Assembly (NCBI GenBank): GCA_002869015.1
Contig: PKTT01000029.1
Location: 1-43,465, forward strand
Length of the DNA: 43,465 nucleotides
Direction of reading: 5' to 3'
Source: Deltaproteobacteria bacterium
GTDB lineage: Bacteria; Desulfobacterota; Deferrisomatia; Deferrisomatales; BM512
This document shows positions 23,982 through 35,323 of this stretch, in pieces. Under the pieces are notes generated by a model, which saw only the letters and a program-made list of their open reading frames with translations, ran no database searches and had not been told where the DNA came from. A program made the translations under genes and the position numbers. How positions within the stretch are numbered: the first letter of the stretch is position 1; every line of letters starts with the position of its first letter.

Positions 23982-26876
23982 ATGCGCATCTTACCAACTA
24001 TCTTCAATAAGCTCTTTTTTCTTATCCTCCTTATCCTCGCTCTTGCCTCTCCATCCCATTCTTCAATTGTAGATATAGTCGATACAAGCGCTTCGCTAGC
24101 GGTAAATAACGGTTTTGTAGACCCGGCGGAATATGCAGGTTGCAGCGATGGAATGGGTAGCGGTTTCGGCAGGCTCATAGGCGACGGGGTAAATGTATGT
24201 GTCGATTCATCAGATGTCGGAAATCTGGTATTTGGAATCACCGAGGGAGGTGCGCCGATACTGTCCAGCGCCATAGTTATTTACATAGACAGTATCCCCG
24301 GTGGTTATAGCGGTACCGATGTGCTGTTGAGCGGCTATACCCCCTGGTATCTTGCAGCCTCCGGCGGCATGCTAACAATGGATTTGCTCTTCGCCCCTGA
24401 ATTCCAAGCGGATTTTGCCGTCGTAATAAAAGACGGCAGGGCTTACCTGATTGAGCTCACCGATCAGGATTATATGACACCATCCATTTTACTTAACCTC
24501 AGCTTTTTTGATGTTACCTTTCCGGGGCCGATGGAGGTAGGGGGCCTTGAGCTAATATCAATCGGTCTGGCCCCCGGTGATACCTTCAAATATATAGTAA
24601 CCGCTTTAAATCTTGATATACCTGTAAGGGCAAACGAGTACCACGGCGTAAGCCCTTTGACCGAAATACCTCCTGATAATACCGAAGCACCCGTGTTTTT
24701 GGCCCCGGGCGATTTCAACACCTTCACTACCTACGCTGCAGATGCCGATAATGACGGGCTCCTCTATGCGCAGGAGGATCTCAACTTAAACGGGGTTATG
24801 GACCTAGGGGAAACTAACCCCAATGACGACGATACCGATGATGATGGCTTACTTGACGGCAGCGAAGATGCCAATGGTGACGGAGTATGGGGTGCAACTG
24901 AAACCGATCCGCTAAATCCCGACACCGACGCAGATGGCCTTATGGACGGATTGGAGGCCGGGTTGTCGCTGCCCGAGGGGAACGATACCGACGCCGCAGT
25001 ATTTATACCCGATGGCGACGGCGGGGTAACTACAACCAACCCAATCGACCCGGACAGCGATGACGACACCCTAAGCGACGGAATGGAAGATGCCAACGCC
25101 AACGGAGTAGTAGATGCCTCTGAAACTGACCCTAACGATCCGGATACCGATGGCGACACTATACTGGACAACCTGGACGCAGACCCGCTTAATCAATACA
25201 TATGTCAGGACCTTGATGCCGACGGGTGTGACGATTGCTCAGAGGTAGGGCTGCCGGTGCCGACAAATGATGGAACGGATACCGACGGTGACGGGGTGTG
25301 CAATTTCAGTGATATAGATGACGACAATGACGGCTGCCCTGACCACGCAGACCCTTATAGCGTTATATGGAGCCCCGATACCGACTATGATGGCTTCGGC
25401 AATGATTGTGATAACGATGACGATAACGACGGCGTCCTGGATGTAAATGACACCTCTCCCTTAAATCCCTTTATCTGCGCTGACGCGGATGCTGATACTT
25501 GCGATGACTGCTCCGTAGCAGTTGATGGTTTCGGCCCACTACCGGACTACAACCCGATCAATGACGGCGTGGACTTTGACAGTGATGGGATGTGCGACAA
25601 TGGGGACCTTGATGACGATGACGATGGGGTCCTTGACCCCCTCGATGTAGCCCCGCTCAATTACTATAGCTGCTCGGATATAGACAACGACAGCTGCGAC
25701 GACTGCTCACAGGGCGTCGGGCAGGCACCGCTGAATGATGGTCTTGACACGGATGGCGACGGTATCTGCGACCTTACCGACAAAGACAACGATAATGACG
25801 GCTACGATGTTCCTGTGGACTGTAATGATTCAAACGCAGCCGTTAACCCAGGCGCCACTGAGATTGTCGGCGACGGCATCGACAATAACTGTAGCGGCAC
25901 CTCTATCTGCTATGCCGATTTGGATCACGATGGTTACCGCAACTTTAGCGCCACCGTGAATTCCACAATTGATGAGAGCTGCGACACGGTAAACGGCGAA
26001 GCAATGGAGTCAGCGCTCATTGACTGCGATGATATGGACGCTATGCAAAATCCCGGCGCTGAGGAAATTATCGGCGACGGGAAGGACAATAACTGCGACG
26101 GTACCTCAATCTGCTATGCAGACAGCGACCGCGATGGGGACCGCCAGCAATCCGGCACCGTTAACTCGACAATAAACGAAAGCTGCGAAACCGTTAGCGG
26201 CGAGGCCCTTTTTGCAGCGCCAATTGATTGTGATGACTTTGACAGTGCCATCTATTCAGGCGCTATCGAGCTTCGCTGCGACGGTGTCGACAACAACTGT
26301 AACGGCACCATCGACGAGGGCAGGGTGGATAATGATGCTGACGGAGTTGATGAGTGCTCTGATTGTAATGACAATGACCCTGATAACTACCCCGGCAATG
26401 TAGAGATTTGCGACGCCAAAGATAATGATTGCGATGCAATTATTGATAACGGCCTCTCCACCGATTCCGACGCGGATGGCTTCTTTACGCCTGACTCATG
26501 CGCTTCACCCGCGACTGACTGCGATGACTCAAATTCATCTATAAATCCCGCGGCTCTAGAAATTATAGGCGATGGAGTTGATTCCAACTGCGACGCGGTG
26601 GAGTATTGCTATCAGGATGGAGACCTGGACGGGTATAGGCTCGATGAGGTCTTCAGAATCTCTCTTGACCTGGACTGCACCGACCCGATGGAAGCGCCTC
26701 TTAGCGCTCCAATAGACTGTAACGATAGTGATGAAGCGATTTCCCCCGCAGCTGAAGAGATATGCGACGGCATCGATAATAACTGCGACGGTAATATCGA
26801 TGAGAACCTCGACTGCTCCGAAAGCTCCGCCGGAGGCGGAAGCGGGGGAGGGTGCTTTATCGACGCCGTAAGGTAG
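23982..26876 (+). CDS. Large secreted calcium/metal-binding repeat protein (TSP3-like and MopE-like repeats)
   Basis: A 964-residue exported protein. Residues 1-27 form a Sec signal (KLFFLILLILALAS...). The next about 225 residues are a beta-rich domain (a choice-of-anchor-like domain is possible). From about residue 253 to 600 there are many thrombospondin type 3-like DxDxDG calcium motifs, with paired cysteines of the form CDDCS. From about 610 to 950 there are repeats of a putative metal-binding motif, C(N/D)D...NPGA.EI..DG.DNNCDG, akin to MopE copper-binding proteins. The C-terminus is a Gly-rich GGGSGGGC followed by FIDAVR. It is probably cell-surface or secreted. The gene is followed by a strong bidirectional terminator. 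Confidence 0.85.
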   Translation: MRILPTIFNKLFFLILLILALASPSHSSIVDIVDTSASLAVNNGFVDPAEYAGCSDGMGSGFGRLIGDGVNVCVDSSDVGNLVFGITEGGAPILSSAIVIYIDSIPGGYSGTDVLLSGYTPWYLAASGGMLTMDLLFAPEFQADFAVVIKDGRAYLIELTDQDYMTPSILLNLSFFDVTFPGPMEVGGLELISIGLAPGDTFKYIVTALNLDIPVRANEYHGVSPLTEIPPDNTEAPVFLAPGDFNTFTTYAADADNDGLLYAQEDLNLNGVMDLGETNPNDDDTDDDGLLDGSEDANGDGVWGATETDPLNPDTDADGLMDGLEAGLSLPEGNDTDAAVFIPDGDGGVTTTNPIDPDSDDDTLSDGMEDANANGVVDASETDPNDPDTDGDTILDNLDADPLNQYICQDLDADGCDDCSEVGLPVPTNDGTDTDGDGVCNFSDIDDDNDGCPDHADPYSVIWSPDTDYDGFGNDCDNDDDNDGVLDVNDTSPLNPFICADADADTCDDCSVAVDGFGPLPDYNPINDGVDFDSDGMCDNGDLDDDDDGVLDPLDVAPLNYYSCSDIDNDSCDDCSQGVGQAPLNDGLDTDGDGICDLTDKDNDNDGYDVPVDCNDSNAAVNPGATEIVGDGIDNNCSGTSICYADLDHDGYRNFSATVNSTIDESCDTVNGEAMESALIDCDDMDAMQNPGAEEIIGDGKDNNCDGTSICYADSDRDGDRQQSGTVNSTINESCETVSGEALFAAPIDCDDFDSAIYSGAIELRCDGVDNNCNGTIDEGRVDNDADGVDECSDCNDNDPDNYPGNVEICDAKDNDCDAIIDNGLSTDSDADGFFTPDSCASPATDCDDSNSSINPAALEIIGDGVDSNCDAVEYCYQDGDLDGYRLDEVFRISLDLDCTDPMEAPLSAPIDCNDSDEAISPAAEEICDGIDNNCDGNIDENLDCSESSAGGGSGGGCFIDAVR

Positions 26877-26881
26877 TTTGC

Positions 26882-26919
26882 AAAAAAGCCCTTGAGAGTC
26901 CTCAAGGGCTTTTTTTTTA
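26882..26919. terminator. Bidirectional intrinsic terminator
   Basis: GCCCTTGAG (26888-26896) pairs perfectly with CTCAAGGGC (26901-26909) around a four-base AGTC loop, flanked by A-run and T-run on both sides. It can terminate the repeat protein (plus) and the kinase operon (minus). Confidence 0.92.
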
Positions 26920-26957
26920 TAATGTTCCAAGGGTGGCTGTAACGCCTTGAGTTTGTG

Positions 26958-28355
26958 TCAGCTAGTGGCGCGCTTTAATGATACGAGTTTCTGCGTAACG
27001 TCGGTGGGCCTTTTTTCGGGCTCTTTGGCGAGCATGGACATTATAAGGTCGGCGGTGCTTTCTGTTATCTTAGGTGACAGTTCGCGGAGGGGTAAGGGCT
27101 CCTTATTTAAAACTTTTGCTATTACCTCAATTGCGTTGCCCTCAAAGAGAGGAGCCCCTGTCGCCGCGCGGTACATGATCGCCCCAAGCGAGTAGAGATC
27201 CGACCGCGCATCAGCCGCTTTCCCTGCGGCCTGCTCCGGGCTCATGTAAATAGGCGAGCCGAGAATTGTACCGGGTTTGGTCTCGTTGCCCGCTATGGAG
27301 AGCCTCGCAACTCCAAAATCCGCTATCTTTGGAGTGCCTTTTTTGCTTATGAGTATATTGGCGGGCTTCATGTCGCGGTGAAGGATGCCCTCAGAATGAG
27401 CGTAGGAGAGGGCTTCGGCTATGCTGGCGGAGAGTTCCAAAAGCTCTCCCTCGGCGAGCTTTCCTTTGCGAGCAAGCACCGCCTCAAGCTCCTCCCCCTC
27501 GACGAACTCCATAATTATCCACGCGTTGCCCTCAAACTCGGCGAAGTCGTAAATCTGAACGATCCCCGGATGGTTGAGCTTGGCCAGGAGGGTCGCTTCG
27601 CGCCTGAAGCGCCCCAGCAGCTCCTTGTCCTTTGCTATGCGGGGAGGAAGCTCCTTGATCGCAACAGGCCGCTCCAGTAGGGTGTCTCTAGCCTTCATGA
27701 CCACACCCATTGCGCCCCTGCCCAGCTCTCCTAAAATCTCATAGCGTTCAGAGGGGGTGCGCTCGGAGGCCGGCGCGCTCATCACCACCGTTTTGTCTGC
27801 GGTGCCGACATCAACCAAAAGCCTGTCCAACTCCTTCGTCTTTGAGGAGATAGAGCCCCTGACAGAGGGGGAGGCCGCGAAGCGCAGCGCCTTTCGATAG
27901 AGGATTACGCTGTCGAGCGGCTTTCTCTTTACCAGCGAATCCGCTTCTTTCTCTATTTTTACTGCCAGTTCATCGCTTTTTTTAAGGGCTCCGGGAATCG
28001 ATAGCCAAAATGCCATAAAGACCACGAGCCCCGAGCCGAACTGGAGCGCTATCCTTGCCTGCTCTTTTCGGGTATCGAGTTTGGGGTTTTTATGTGTCAC
28101 CGGCAATAGGCCCAGAACCTTCTCGGTTACAGGGCGGTAGAGCATCTCCATAACTTTGTCGGACGCAGCGGGGATGATCGAGGGCATGAGGATTAGCGCG
28201 GCAATAAGGGTCAGCTGGGCTAAGTGCGACCTTATGAGCCACACCATCACCGCGCCGGGCCGGGCGGCCAGCTCGGGAAATGCTTTTAAAGAGCGTATGC
28301 TCTCATCAAGAAGCCTTTTGAGGGCTTTTAAGATTTTACTTAAAAGCTTTTTCAA
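26958..28355 (-). CDS. Membrane-anchored Ser/Thr protein kinase
   Basis: A 465-residue Hanks-type kinase with unusual domain order: two hydrophobic segments at about residues 44-63 and 105-123, a linker, then a C-terminal kinase domain (about 205-465). Kinase motifs are complete: Gly-rich loop GELGRGAMGVV, VAIKEL (K234), HRDMKPANIL (catalytic D328), DFG at 346-348 and the activation/P+1 region SPIYMSPEQ. The loop between the two membrane segments is short. It is the last gene of a kinase/FHA/phosphatase operon, and its ATG overlaps the FHA stop (ATGA). Substrates are unknown. Confidence 0.95.
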   Translation of the reverse strand: MKKLLSKILKALKRLLDESIRSLKAFPELAARPGAVMVWLIRSHLAQLTLIAALILMPSIIPAASDKVMEMLYRPVTEKVLGLLPVTHKNPKLDTRKEQARIALQFGSGLVVFMAFWLSIPGALKKSDELAVKIEKEADSLVKRKPLDSVILYRKALRFAASPSVRGSISSKTKELDRLLVDVGTADKTVVMSAPASERTPSERYEILGELGRGAMGVVMKARDTLLERPVAIKELPPRIAKDKELLGRFRREATLLAKLNHPGIVQIYDFAEFEGNAWIIMEFVEGEELEAVLARKGKLAEGELLELSASIAEALSYAHSEGILHRDMKPANILISKKGTPKIADFGVARLSIAGNETKPGTILGSPIYMSPEQAAGKAADARSDLYSLGAIMYRAATGAPLFEGNAIEVIAKVLNKEPLPLRELSPKITESTADLIMSMLAKEPEKRPTDVTQKLVSLKRATS

Positions 28356-29077
28356 CGAAACAACCTGAAACGAATCGAAGTTGAACCCATGGTTAAAATG
28401 TCGCCATCCTTAAGCCGCGCTCTGTTTGCGGCGGGGTTGCCGTTTACCTTCAATTTTTTAGACCCCGGTGGAACATGGAGGAGGAAGCCCTCTTCGCTCT
28501 TTTCAACGTGGAAAGCGATCGTTGGAGCAAAGAACCCCTTGAGCGTAAGGTCCGCATCGGGCGCGGCCCCCACCTTTGTCATCAGCTTGGTCAGCCTGAC
28601 TTTGAGGGGCGCCCCCTTGCCCTTGACCAGCGCCAGCTCCCCAGAGAGTGAAGCGAGCGACTCTTCACGAGCCCTCTGATAGAGGCGCTCAGCCTCTGAA
28701 GGGGAGAGATTTATAGTCTCGTCGGTGAGGGGTAAAATGGTTTCATCAGCCTCGCCGGAAAAGTCGCTCTCTCCCTCGTGGGTCAAGGTTATACGGTGCT
28801 TGCCCACTGTGATTTCAGAGCCAAGCCTCAGGAATTCCTTTGAAATCCTCCTGCCGTTAAGGAAGGTGCCGTTGGTGCTGCCAATATCCTCAACGTAATA
28901 GCCGCCATGCTCTCTTGTAATCTTGGCGTGTGTGCCCGAGATGAGCTTATTGTCGATTGTAAAATCACATGAAGGGTCGCGCCCTATTACAATCTTCGCC
29001 TGATCAAAGAGCTTCTCATCCATTAAAGTATCGTCAAGATAGAGGCTGAGCCTTAGCTTGCTGTGTACTAGGCGCAT
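28352..29077 (-). CDS. Double-FHA domain protein
   Basis: A 241-residue protein. Residues about 8-100 are a canonical FHA phosphothreonine-binding domain, with GRDPSCDF (R33), SGTHAKI (S47, H50) and GSTNGTFLNG (N69). Residues about 157-241 have a second, divergent FHA-like fold (KVGAAPDADL, LKVNGNPAANRARLKDGDIL) that lacks the SxxH pair. A linker with T113, T118 and T121 in DETI contexts joins them and looks like a kinase target. It is likely the adaptor between kinase and substrates. The gene starts at 29077 and overlaps the kinase start by four bases. Confidence 0.9.
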   Translation of the reverse strand: MRLVHSKLRLSLYLDDTLMDEKLFDQAKIVIGRDPSCDFTIDNKLISGTHAKITREHGGYYVEDIGSTNGTFLNGRRISKEFLRLGSEITVGKHRITLTHEGESDFSGEADETILPLTDETINLSPSEAERLYQRAREESLASLSGELALVKGKGAPLKVRLTKLMTKVGAAPDADLTLKGFFAPTIAFHVEKSEEGFLLHVPPGSKKLKVNGNPAANRARLKDGDILTMGSTSIRFRLFR

Positions 29078-29122
29078 GGTAGCTTCCTGAAAATAGTTGT
29101 CGGTGAATATTCGATATGAACC

Positions 29123-29824
29123 CTAAAGATCAATCAAAATGCCGGTAAAGTTATCGCTGCCGCCGCGCTCTTTCGAGAGGGCGGCGAGGGCCTCAAGGCG
29201 CTCTGCGGTAACACCGCCACTATTTAGGAGTGAGGAGATATCCTCCATGGAGAGGTCCGCCGTTACTCCATCCGTGGCTATAAGCAGCGAGTCGCCGGGT
29301 AGAACTTCAGCCTCGCCGGTCTCAGGCTCTATGCTTTCATTGAGCCCCAGCGCCCGCTCCACGACATTTCGGTAGGGGTGTGCCGCCATCTCATCCTTTG
29401 GCAATATGCCCTCTCTCCAAAGCCTCCAAACCAAAGAGTGTTCACTATTCAGCTGGGATAGCGCTCCATCCCTTAAAAGATATAATTTACAGTCTCCTGC
29501 GTGGGCGAAGAGGGCGCTGCTTCCATTGAGGCAGAGGACCATAGCCGTCGCGCCGCTGGAGCCTTTCTTCTTTCCAAAAAGCTCCGAATTAGTCCTCATA
29601 ATGGCGGTAGAGAGGGCGGTCAGTACCCCATCAGGGCTAGCTGGAAGGTTGCCACGGATGCTCTCATAAAGGCTTTTAACGACGAAAGCGCTTGCGAAAG
29701 CTCCATCTGCCAACCCGCCGATTCCATCCGCGACAATGAAGATCTTCTCTTCATCATCCCTTAGGAAAGCATCCTCATTAGAGCTTCTTTTGACCCCCCT
29801 GTCGGAGAGCGCGGCAACCTTCAT
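29123..29824 (-). CDS. PP2C-type Ser/Thr phosphatase
   Basis: A 233-residue PPM-family protein phosphatase, opposing the kinase. Metal-binding and catalytic motifs are SDRG (D8), NEDAF (E17, D18), IFIVADGIGG (D33), FAHAGDCKLYLL, LLIATDGVT and the terminal GGSDNFTGI. No transmembrane helix is seen, so it is cytoplasmic. The ATG at 29824 is preferred over the adjacent ATG at 29827 because the AGGAG site is five bases upstream of it. It heads the operon phosphatase, FHA protein, kinase. Confidence 0.94.
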   Translation of the reverse strand: MKVAALSDRGVKRSSNEDAFLRDDEEKIFIVADGIGGLADGAFASAFVVKSLYESIRGNLPASPDGVLTALSTAIMRTNSELFGKKKGSSGATAMVLCLNGSSALFAHAGDCKLYLLRDGALSQLNSEHSLVWRLWREGILPKDEMAAHPYRNVVERALGLNESIEPETGEAEVLPGDSLLIATDGVTADLSMEDISSLLNSGGVTAERLEALAALSKERGGSDNFTGILIDL

Positions 29825-29998
29825 CATGGCTCCTGCAAGGCAGAATGAACCTCCAAGCGGTTAAAAATAACATGATTCCATATAGATGCGGTAGCATCAA
29901 CCCTTGGATGGAGCGCTGTTTTTGGATATGGTCTCCTAAATGAATGAAAGTCAAAATCTATAGCTGGCGAATAAATACACTTAGGGGAGGAGTCTTCG

Positions 29999-30733
29999 TT
30001 GAGTAAGGTTAATTTAAAGAACGGGTTGATCCAAAGGTATGCGCGCCTTAGCGGTTTTCTCTATCTAGCCATAATACTGATAGCAATTCTAAATACCTCT
30101 TTGATTGACACCGGAATCTTTTACGAAAGCCATACCTTTGGAAGCTCTGTACTGCCTTTGGAAGATGCTTTTATTCTGCGCATAGGAGCTGCGGTAGAGC
30201 TTTTTATGTATGCGGCGGTGCTTGGGCTCTCTTGGGCTCTCTATATAGTTTTAAGGGAGATGGATGAAAGGCTTGCTCTTTTAGGATTTATCTTTCGCGC
30301 TGCCGAGGCAATACTGGGTGGAATAAGCACAATTTTGCCATTTTTACTGATTTCTTTTTTGGAACAAGGGGTATCCAAGGGTGCCGGTGGGAGTTTCATT
30401 TACGATGTAGTCGCTCCCTCACTTTCGGGAGTTCGCGGAATCAGTCTTGACATAGTGCTCTTTTTTGTTGGGATTGGCGGCTCCATCTTTTTATATATTT
30501 TCTATAAATACAGGTGCGTTCCAAGATTGCTCTCAATATGGGGGGTAATAACATACCTATCAATGATGACCCTCTCATTTATCAGCCTTATTTATCCTGT
30601 GCACCCTACTTGGATTGAAAGTGCTCTCTATGGTTCTGGCGCTCTCTTTGAGTGTGTTTTTGGTCTCTGGCTTATGGCAAAAGGGGTCGACCTTTCCAAT
30701 ATGCCAATGTCACCATATAAACAGCCACTTTAA
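29999..30733 (+). CDS. DUF4386 membrane protein
   Basis: A 244-residue polytopic membrane protein with about six hydrophobic helices, resembling the DUF4386 family (YARLSGFLYLAIILIAIL near the N-terminus, and FRAAEAILGGISTILPFL in the middle). The family function is unknown. The start is TTG at 29999 behind a strong GGGGAGGAG site. The gene is clearly more AT-rich than its neighbours and isolated between two divergently oriented operons, with its own terminator, consistent with a recent acquisition. This is inference from composition read by eye. Confidence 0.75.
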   Translation: MSKVNLKNGLIQRYARLSGFLYLAIILIAILNTSLIDTGIFYESHTFGSSVLPLEDAFILRIGAAVELFMYAAVLGLSWALYIVLREMDERLALLGFIFRAAEAILGGISTILPFLLISFLEQGVSKGAGGSFIYDVVAPSLSGVRGISLDIVLFFVGIGGSIFLYIFYKYRCVPRLLSIWGVITYLSMMTLSFISLIYPVHPTWIESALYGSGALFECVFGLWLMAKGVDLSNMPMSPYKQPL

Positions 30734-30740
30734 TACAAAA

Positions 30741-30770
30741 GAGGCTCCCCGGTTGGGGAGCCTCTCTCTT
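30741..30770. terminator. Intrinsic terminator after DUF4386 gene
   Basis: A perfect 10-bp stem, GAGGCTCCCC / GGGGAGCCTC, with a GGTT loop (30741-30764), is followed by TCTCTTT on the plus strand and TTTTG on the minus strand. It can stop both the DUF4386 gene and the htrA transcript. Confidence 0.88.
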
Positions 30771-30776
30771 TATCTA

Positions 30777-30794
30777 AACGGGCAGAGGCCCGTT
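30777..30794. terminator. Second short hairpin next to htrA end
   Basis: AACGGGC and GCCCGTT pair around a four-base loop 9 bases from the htrA stop codon. The flanking T-runs are short (GTTTT on plus, TTTA on minus), so it may only assist the stronger neighbouring terminator. Confidence 0.45.
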
Positions 30795-30802
30795 GTTTTG
30801 AA

Positions 30803-32215
30803 CTATTCTTTGGGCAGCTTCACAACCACGTAGATCGTGTTGCCCTTACGATTAATGAGGAGCAGGATGTTGGCGCGGTCATCCTTTTTCGCGTCTCGTA
30901 TCTCATCCCTGAAGTCGCCGATGGAGTCCACAGGCTCCTGATTCACCTCCAGTATTACGTCGCCTCGGGCTATACCGGCATCATCAGCGGCGCTGCCGGG
31001 CACGATGTCGGTAACGACGATGCCCTCCTCTACGTTGAGCTTTAAGGCGTCGCGCAGCTCAGGTGTAATCTCCTGCGCCATAATGCCGAGCTTGGTCTTG
31101 GAGGCTTCCTGCGCCATCTCCTCACCGTCGCCTTGCATCTCGCCTAGGGTCACTGAGAGGATCATCTGCTTACCCTTGCGCAGCACCTGCATATCCACCT
31201 TGGCACCCGGCTTGTGGCTTGCGACGATGAAGGGGAGGTGGCGGTTGTTCTTTATCACCTCGCCGTCGAAGGAGAGGATCACGTCGCCACGCTTGAGGCC
31301 TGCCTTATCCGCCGGACCATCTGAGAGCACGTCTGAGACGAGGGCCCCGTCGGTCGTTTCAAGACCCATGGAGTCGGCAATTTCATCGGTGAGGTCCTGA
31401 ATAACGACGCCGAGCCAGGCGCGGGTAACTTTGCCGTCGTCCCTAAGCTGGCTTACGACGGTCATCGCCATGTTGATGGGAATGGCGAAGCCGATTCCTG
31501 CGCCGCGCACGTTCTTAGCGGCATTGATGCCGATCACCTTTCCATTTAGGCCGAAGAGGGGGCCGCCTGAGTTACCGAAGTTTATGTCGGCGTCGGTCTG
31601 TAGAAAGGAGTCATAGGGGCCCATGCCGATTATGCGCTCCTTTGCCGAGATGATACCTGCGGTGACCGTATGCCCAAGGCCGAAGGGGTTGCCGATAGCC
31701 ATTACCCAATCGCCGACCCTTATATTTTCGCTGTCGCCAATTTTAACCGCCGAAAGTTCATAGTCGCCCGGTTCTATTTTGAGGAGGGCTACGTCGGTCT
31801 TGTGGTCTGTGCCTACTATCTCTGCATCGAACTCCTTGCCATTGGAGAGCTTTACTGAAACTTCGTCTGCACCCTCTACAACGTGGTTGTTGGTGATTAT
31901 GTAGCCATCGGTGTTCCAGATGAAGCCGGAGCCAAGCGACTGGCTCTTTCTGTCATGGGTTTCACCGCCGCCGAAGAAGCGGCGCATGAAGTCATCGCCG
32001 AAGAAGTCCCGGAATAGGTCGTTGCCCTGTCCTCCGCCTGGATATGCCGGCCCGCGGCCCTTGATAATCTTGGTGGAGGAGATGTTGACAACGCTGGGGG
32101 TGAGCTCCTGGGCGAGGTCGGCGAAGGAGTCCGGAGCGGGCGCCGCCATCGCAGATGCGGCCATAACCAGCGCGATTAAAAATGGGAGGGTGAATTTGAT
32201 CTTCATTTTTCTCAT
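30803..32215 (-). CDS. degP: Periplasmic serine protease DegP/HtrA
   Basis: A 470-residue envelope quality-control protease/chaperone. Residues 1-24 form a Sec signal ending at MAA-AP. The trypsin-like domain has the triad H111 (TNNHVVEG), D141 (HKTDVALLK) and S216 (NFGNSGGPLF). Two PDZ domains follow (about 265-350 and 385-465), the first with AWLGVVIQDL and GLKRGDVILSFDG, the second with IVTDIVPGSAADDAGIARGDVI. The N-terminal Gly/Phe-rich loop (PGGGQGNDLFRDFFGDDF) matches the LA loop. It is downstream of yacG and clpB on the same strand. Confidence 0.96.
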   Translation of the reverse strand: MRKMKIKFTLPFLIALVMAASAMAAPAPDSFADLAQELTPSVVNISSTKIIKGRGPAYPGGGQGNDLFRDFFGDDFMRRFFGGGETHDRKSQSLGSGFIWNTDGYIITNNHVVEGADEVSVKLSNGKEFDAEIVGTDHKTDVALLKIEPGDYELSAVKIGDSENIRVGDWVMAIGNPFGLGHTVTAGIISAKERIIGMGPYDSFLQTDADINFGNSGGPLFGLNGKVIGINAAKNVRGAGIGFAIPINMAMTVVSQLRDDGKVTRAWLGVVIQDLTDEIADSMGLETTDGALVSDVLSDGPADKAGLKRGDVILSFDGEVIKNNRHLPFIVASHKPGAKVDMQVLRKGKQMILSVTLGEMQGDGEEMAQEASKTKLGIMAQEITPELRDALKLNVEEGIVVTDIVPGSAADDAGIARGDVILEVNQEPVDSIGDFRDEIRDAKKDDRANILLLINRKGNTIYVVVKLPKE

Positions 32216-32283
32216 GGTGTTGCTCCGTTTTTGGGTTCACATTGAAAGCACACGGCCCCGTCCACTTTGGACGGCAATCCCGC

Positions 32284-32466
32284 TCAGAGATAATCTCCGG
32301 GGGGTGGGGAGGACTCATCTACTTCATCCTCCTCGCCCTCAATGCGGTAATCTTCATCAAGCCAGCGGCCCAGGTCTATAAGCCTGCACCGCTCGGAACA
32401 AAAGGGGCGGAATGGGTTTTCGCCCCACTCAGCCAATCCTTTGCATGTGGGGCACTTAATCTTCAT
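32284..32466 (-). CDS. yacG: DNA gyrase inhibitor YacG (zinc protein)
   Basis: A 60-residue zinc-ribbon protein of the YacG family, reported to bind GyrB and inhibit gyrase. The four zinc ligands are C5, C8, C23 and C27 (CPTC...FCSERC), followed by the family [15 protein letters not shown] helix. The C-terminal tail is acidic ([11 protein letters not shown]). Length is typical. The ATG has GGGAG upstream. It sits between clpB and htrA. Confidence 0.9.
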   Translation of the reverse strand: MKIKCPTCKGLAEWGENPFRPFCSERCRLIDLGRWLDEDYRIEGEEDEVDESSPPPGDYL

Positions 32467-32550
32467 AAAACCCCGCTCCCTTCGCTACACCTTTGACGGT
32501 CAATCTCTTTCATAGGTTTAAGAAATTTATCAGCTAAAAAATTTTCAAAA

Positions 32551-35160
<2,610 letters not shown>

Positions 35161-35227
35161 CTGAAATTACCTCCCAATGGATTAGTTCAAATTTGGTTTC
35201 GATTGAAATATAAGCATGGATTTATCA

Positions 35228-35256
35228 AAGACAAGTTTGGTTTGCTTTGTTAGAAT
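35228..35256 (+). promoter_or_regulatory. Candidate hgcA promoter
   Basis: AAGACA (four of six to TTGACA) and TAGAAT (five of six to TATAAT) are separated by 17 bp, placing a start about 60 bases before hgcA. It lies in the 163-base gap between divergent clpB and hgcA. No ArsR-type palindrome was recognised nearby. A weak call. Confidence 0.35.
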
Positions 35257-35323
35257 CCTCATCCATGGTATTGGCATCAAATTCATTGAAGGTTTATGTG
35301 CAAACCTTTTTTCTGGAGAGGAA

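Noticed and set aside
24700-26850. CRISPR or tandem DNA repeat array in the repeat protein gene
   Set aside because: The periodicity is in the protein (Asp/Asn motifs); DNA copies vary freely and there are no constant repeats with unique spacers.
31992-32318. Extra gene between htrA and yacG on the minus strand
   Set aside because: It overlaps the htrA signal peptide region in another frame and lacks recognisable features.
35161-35215. CIRCE or sigma-32 element before clpB
   Set aside because: No TTAGCACTC / GAGTGCTAA inverted repeat and no convincing CTTGAA...CCCCAT pair on the minus strand.
35216-35323. Longer hgcA start 36 codons upstream
   Set aside because: It has no ribosome site and adds a hydrophobic segment unrelated to HgcA; ATG at 35324 has GGAG five bases upstream.
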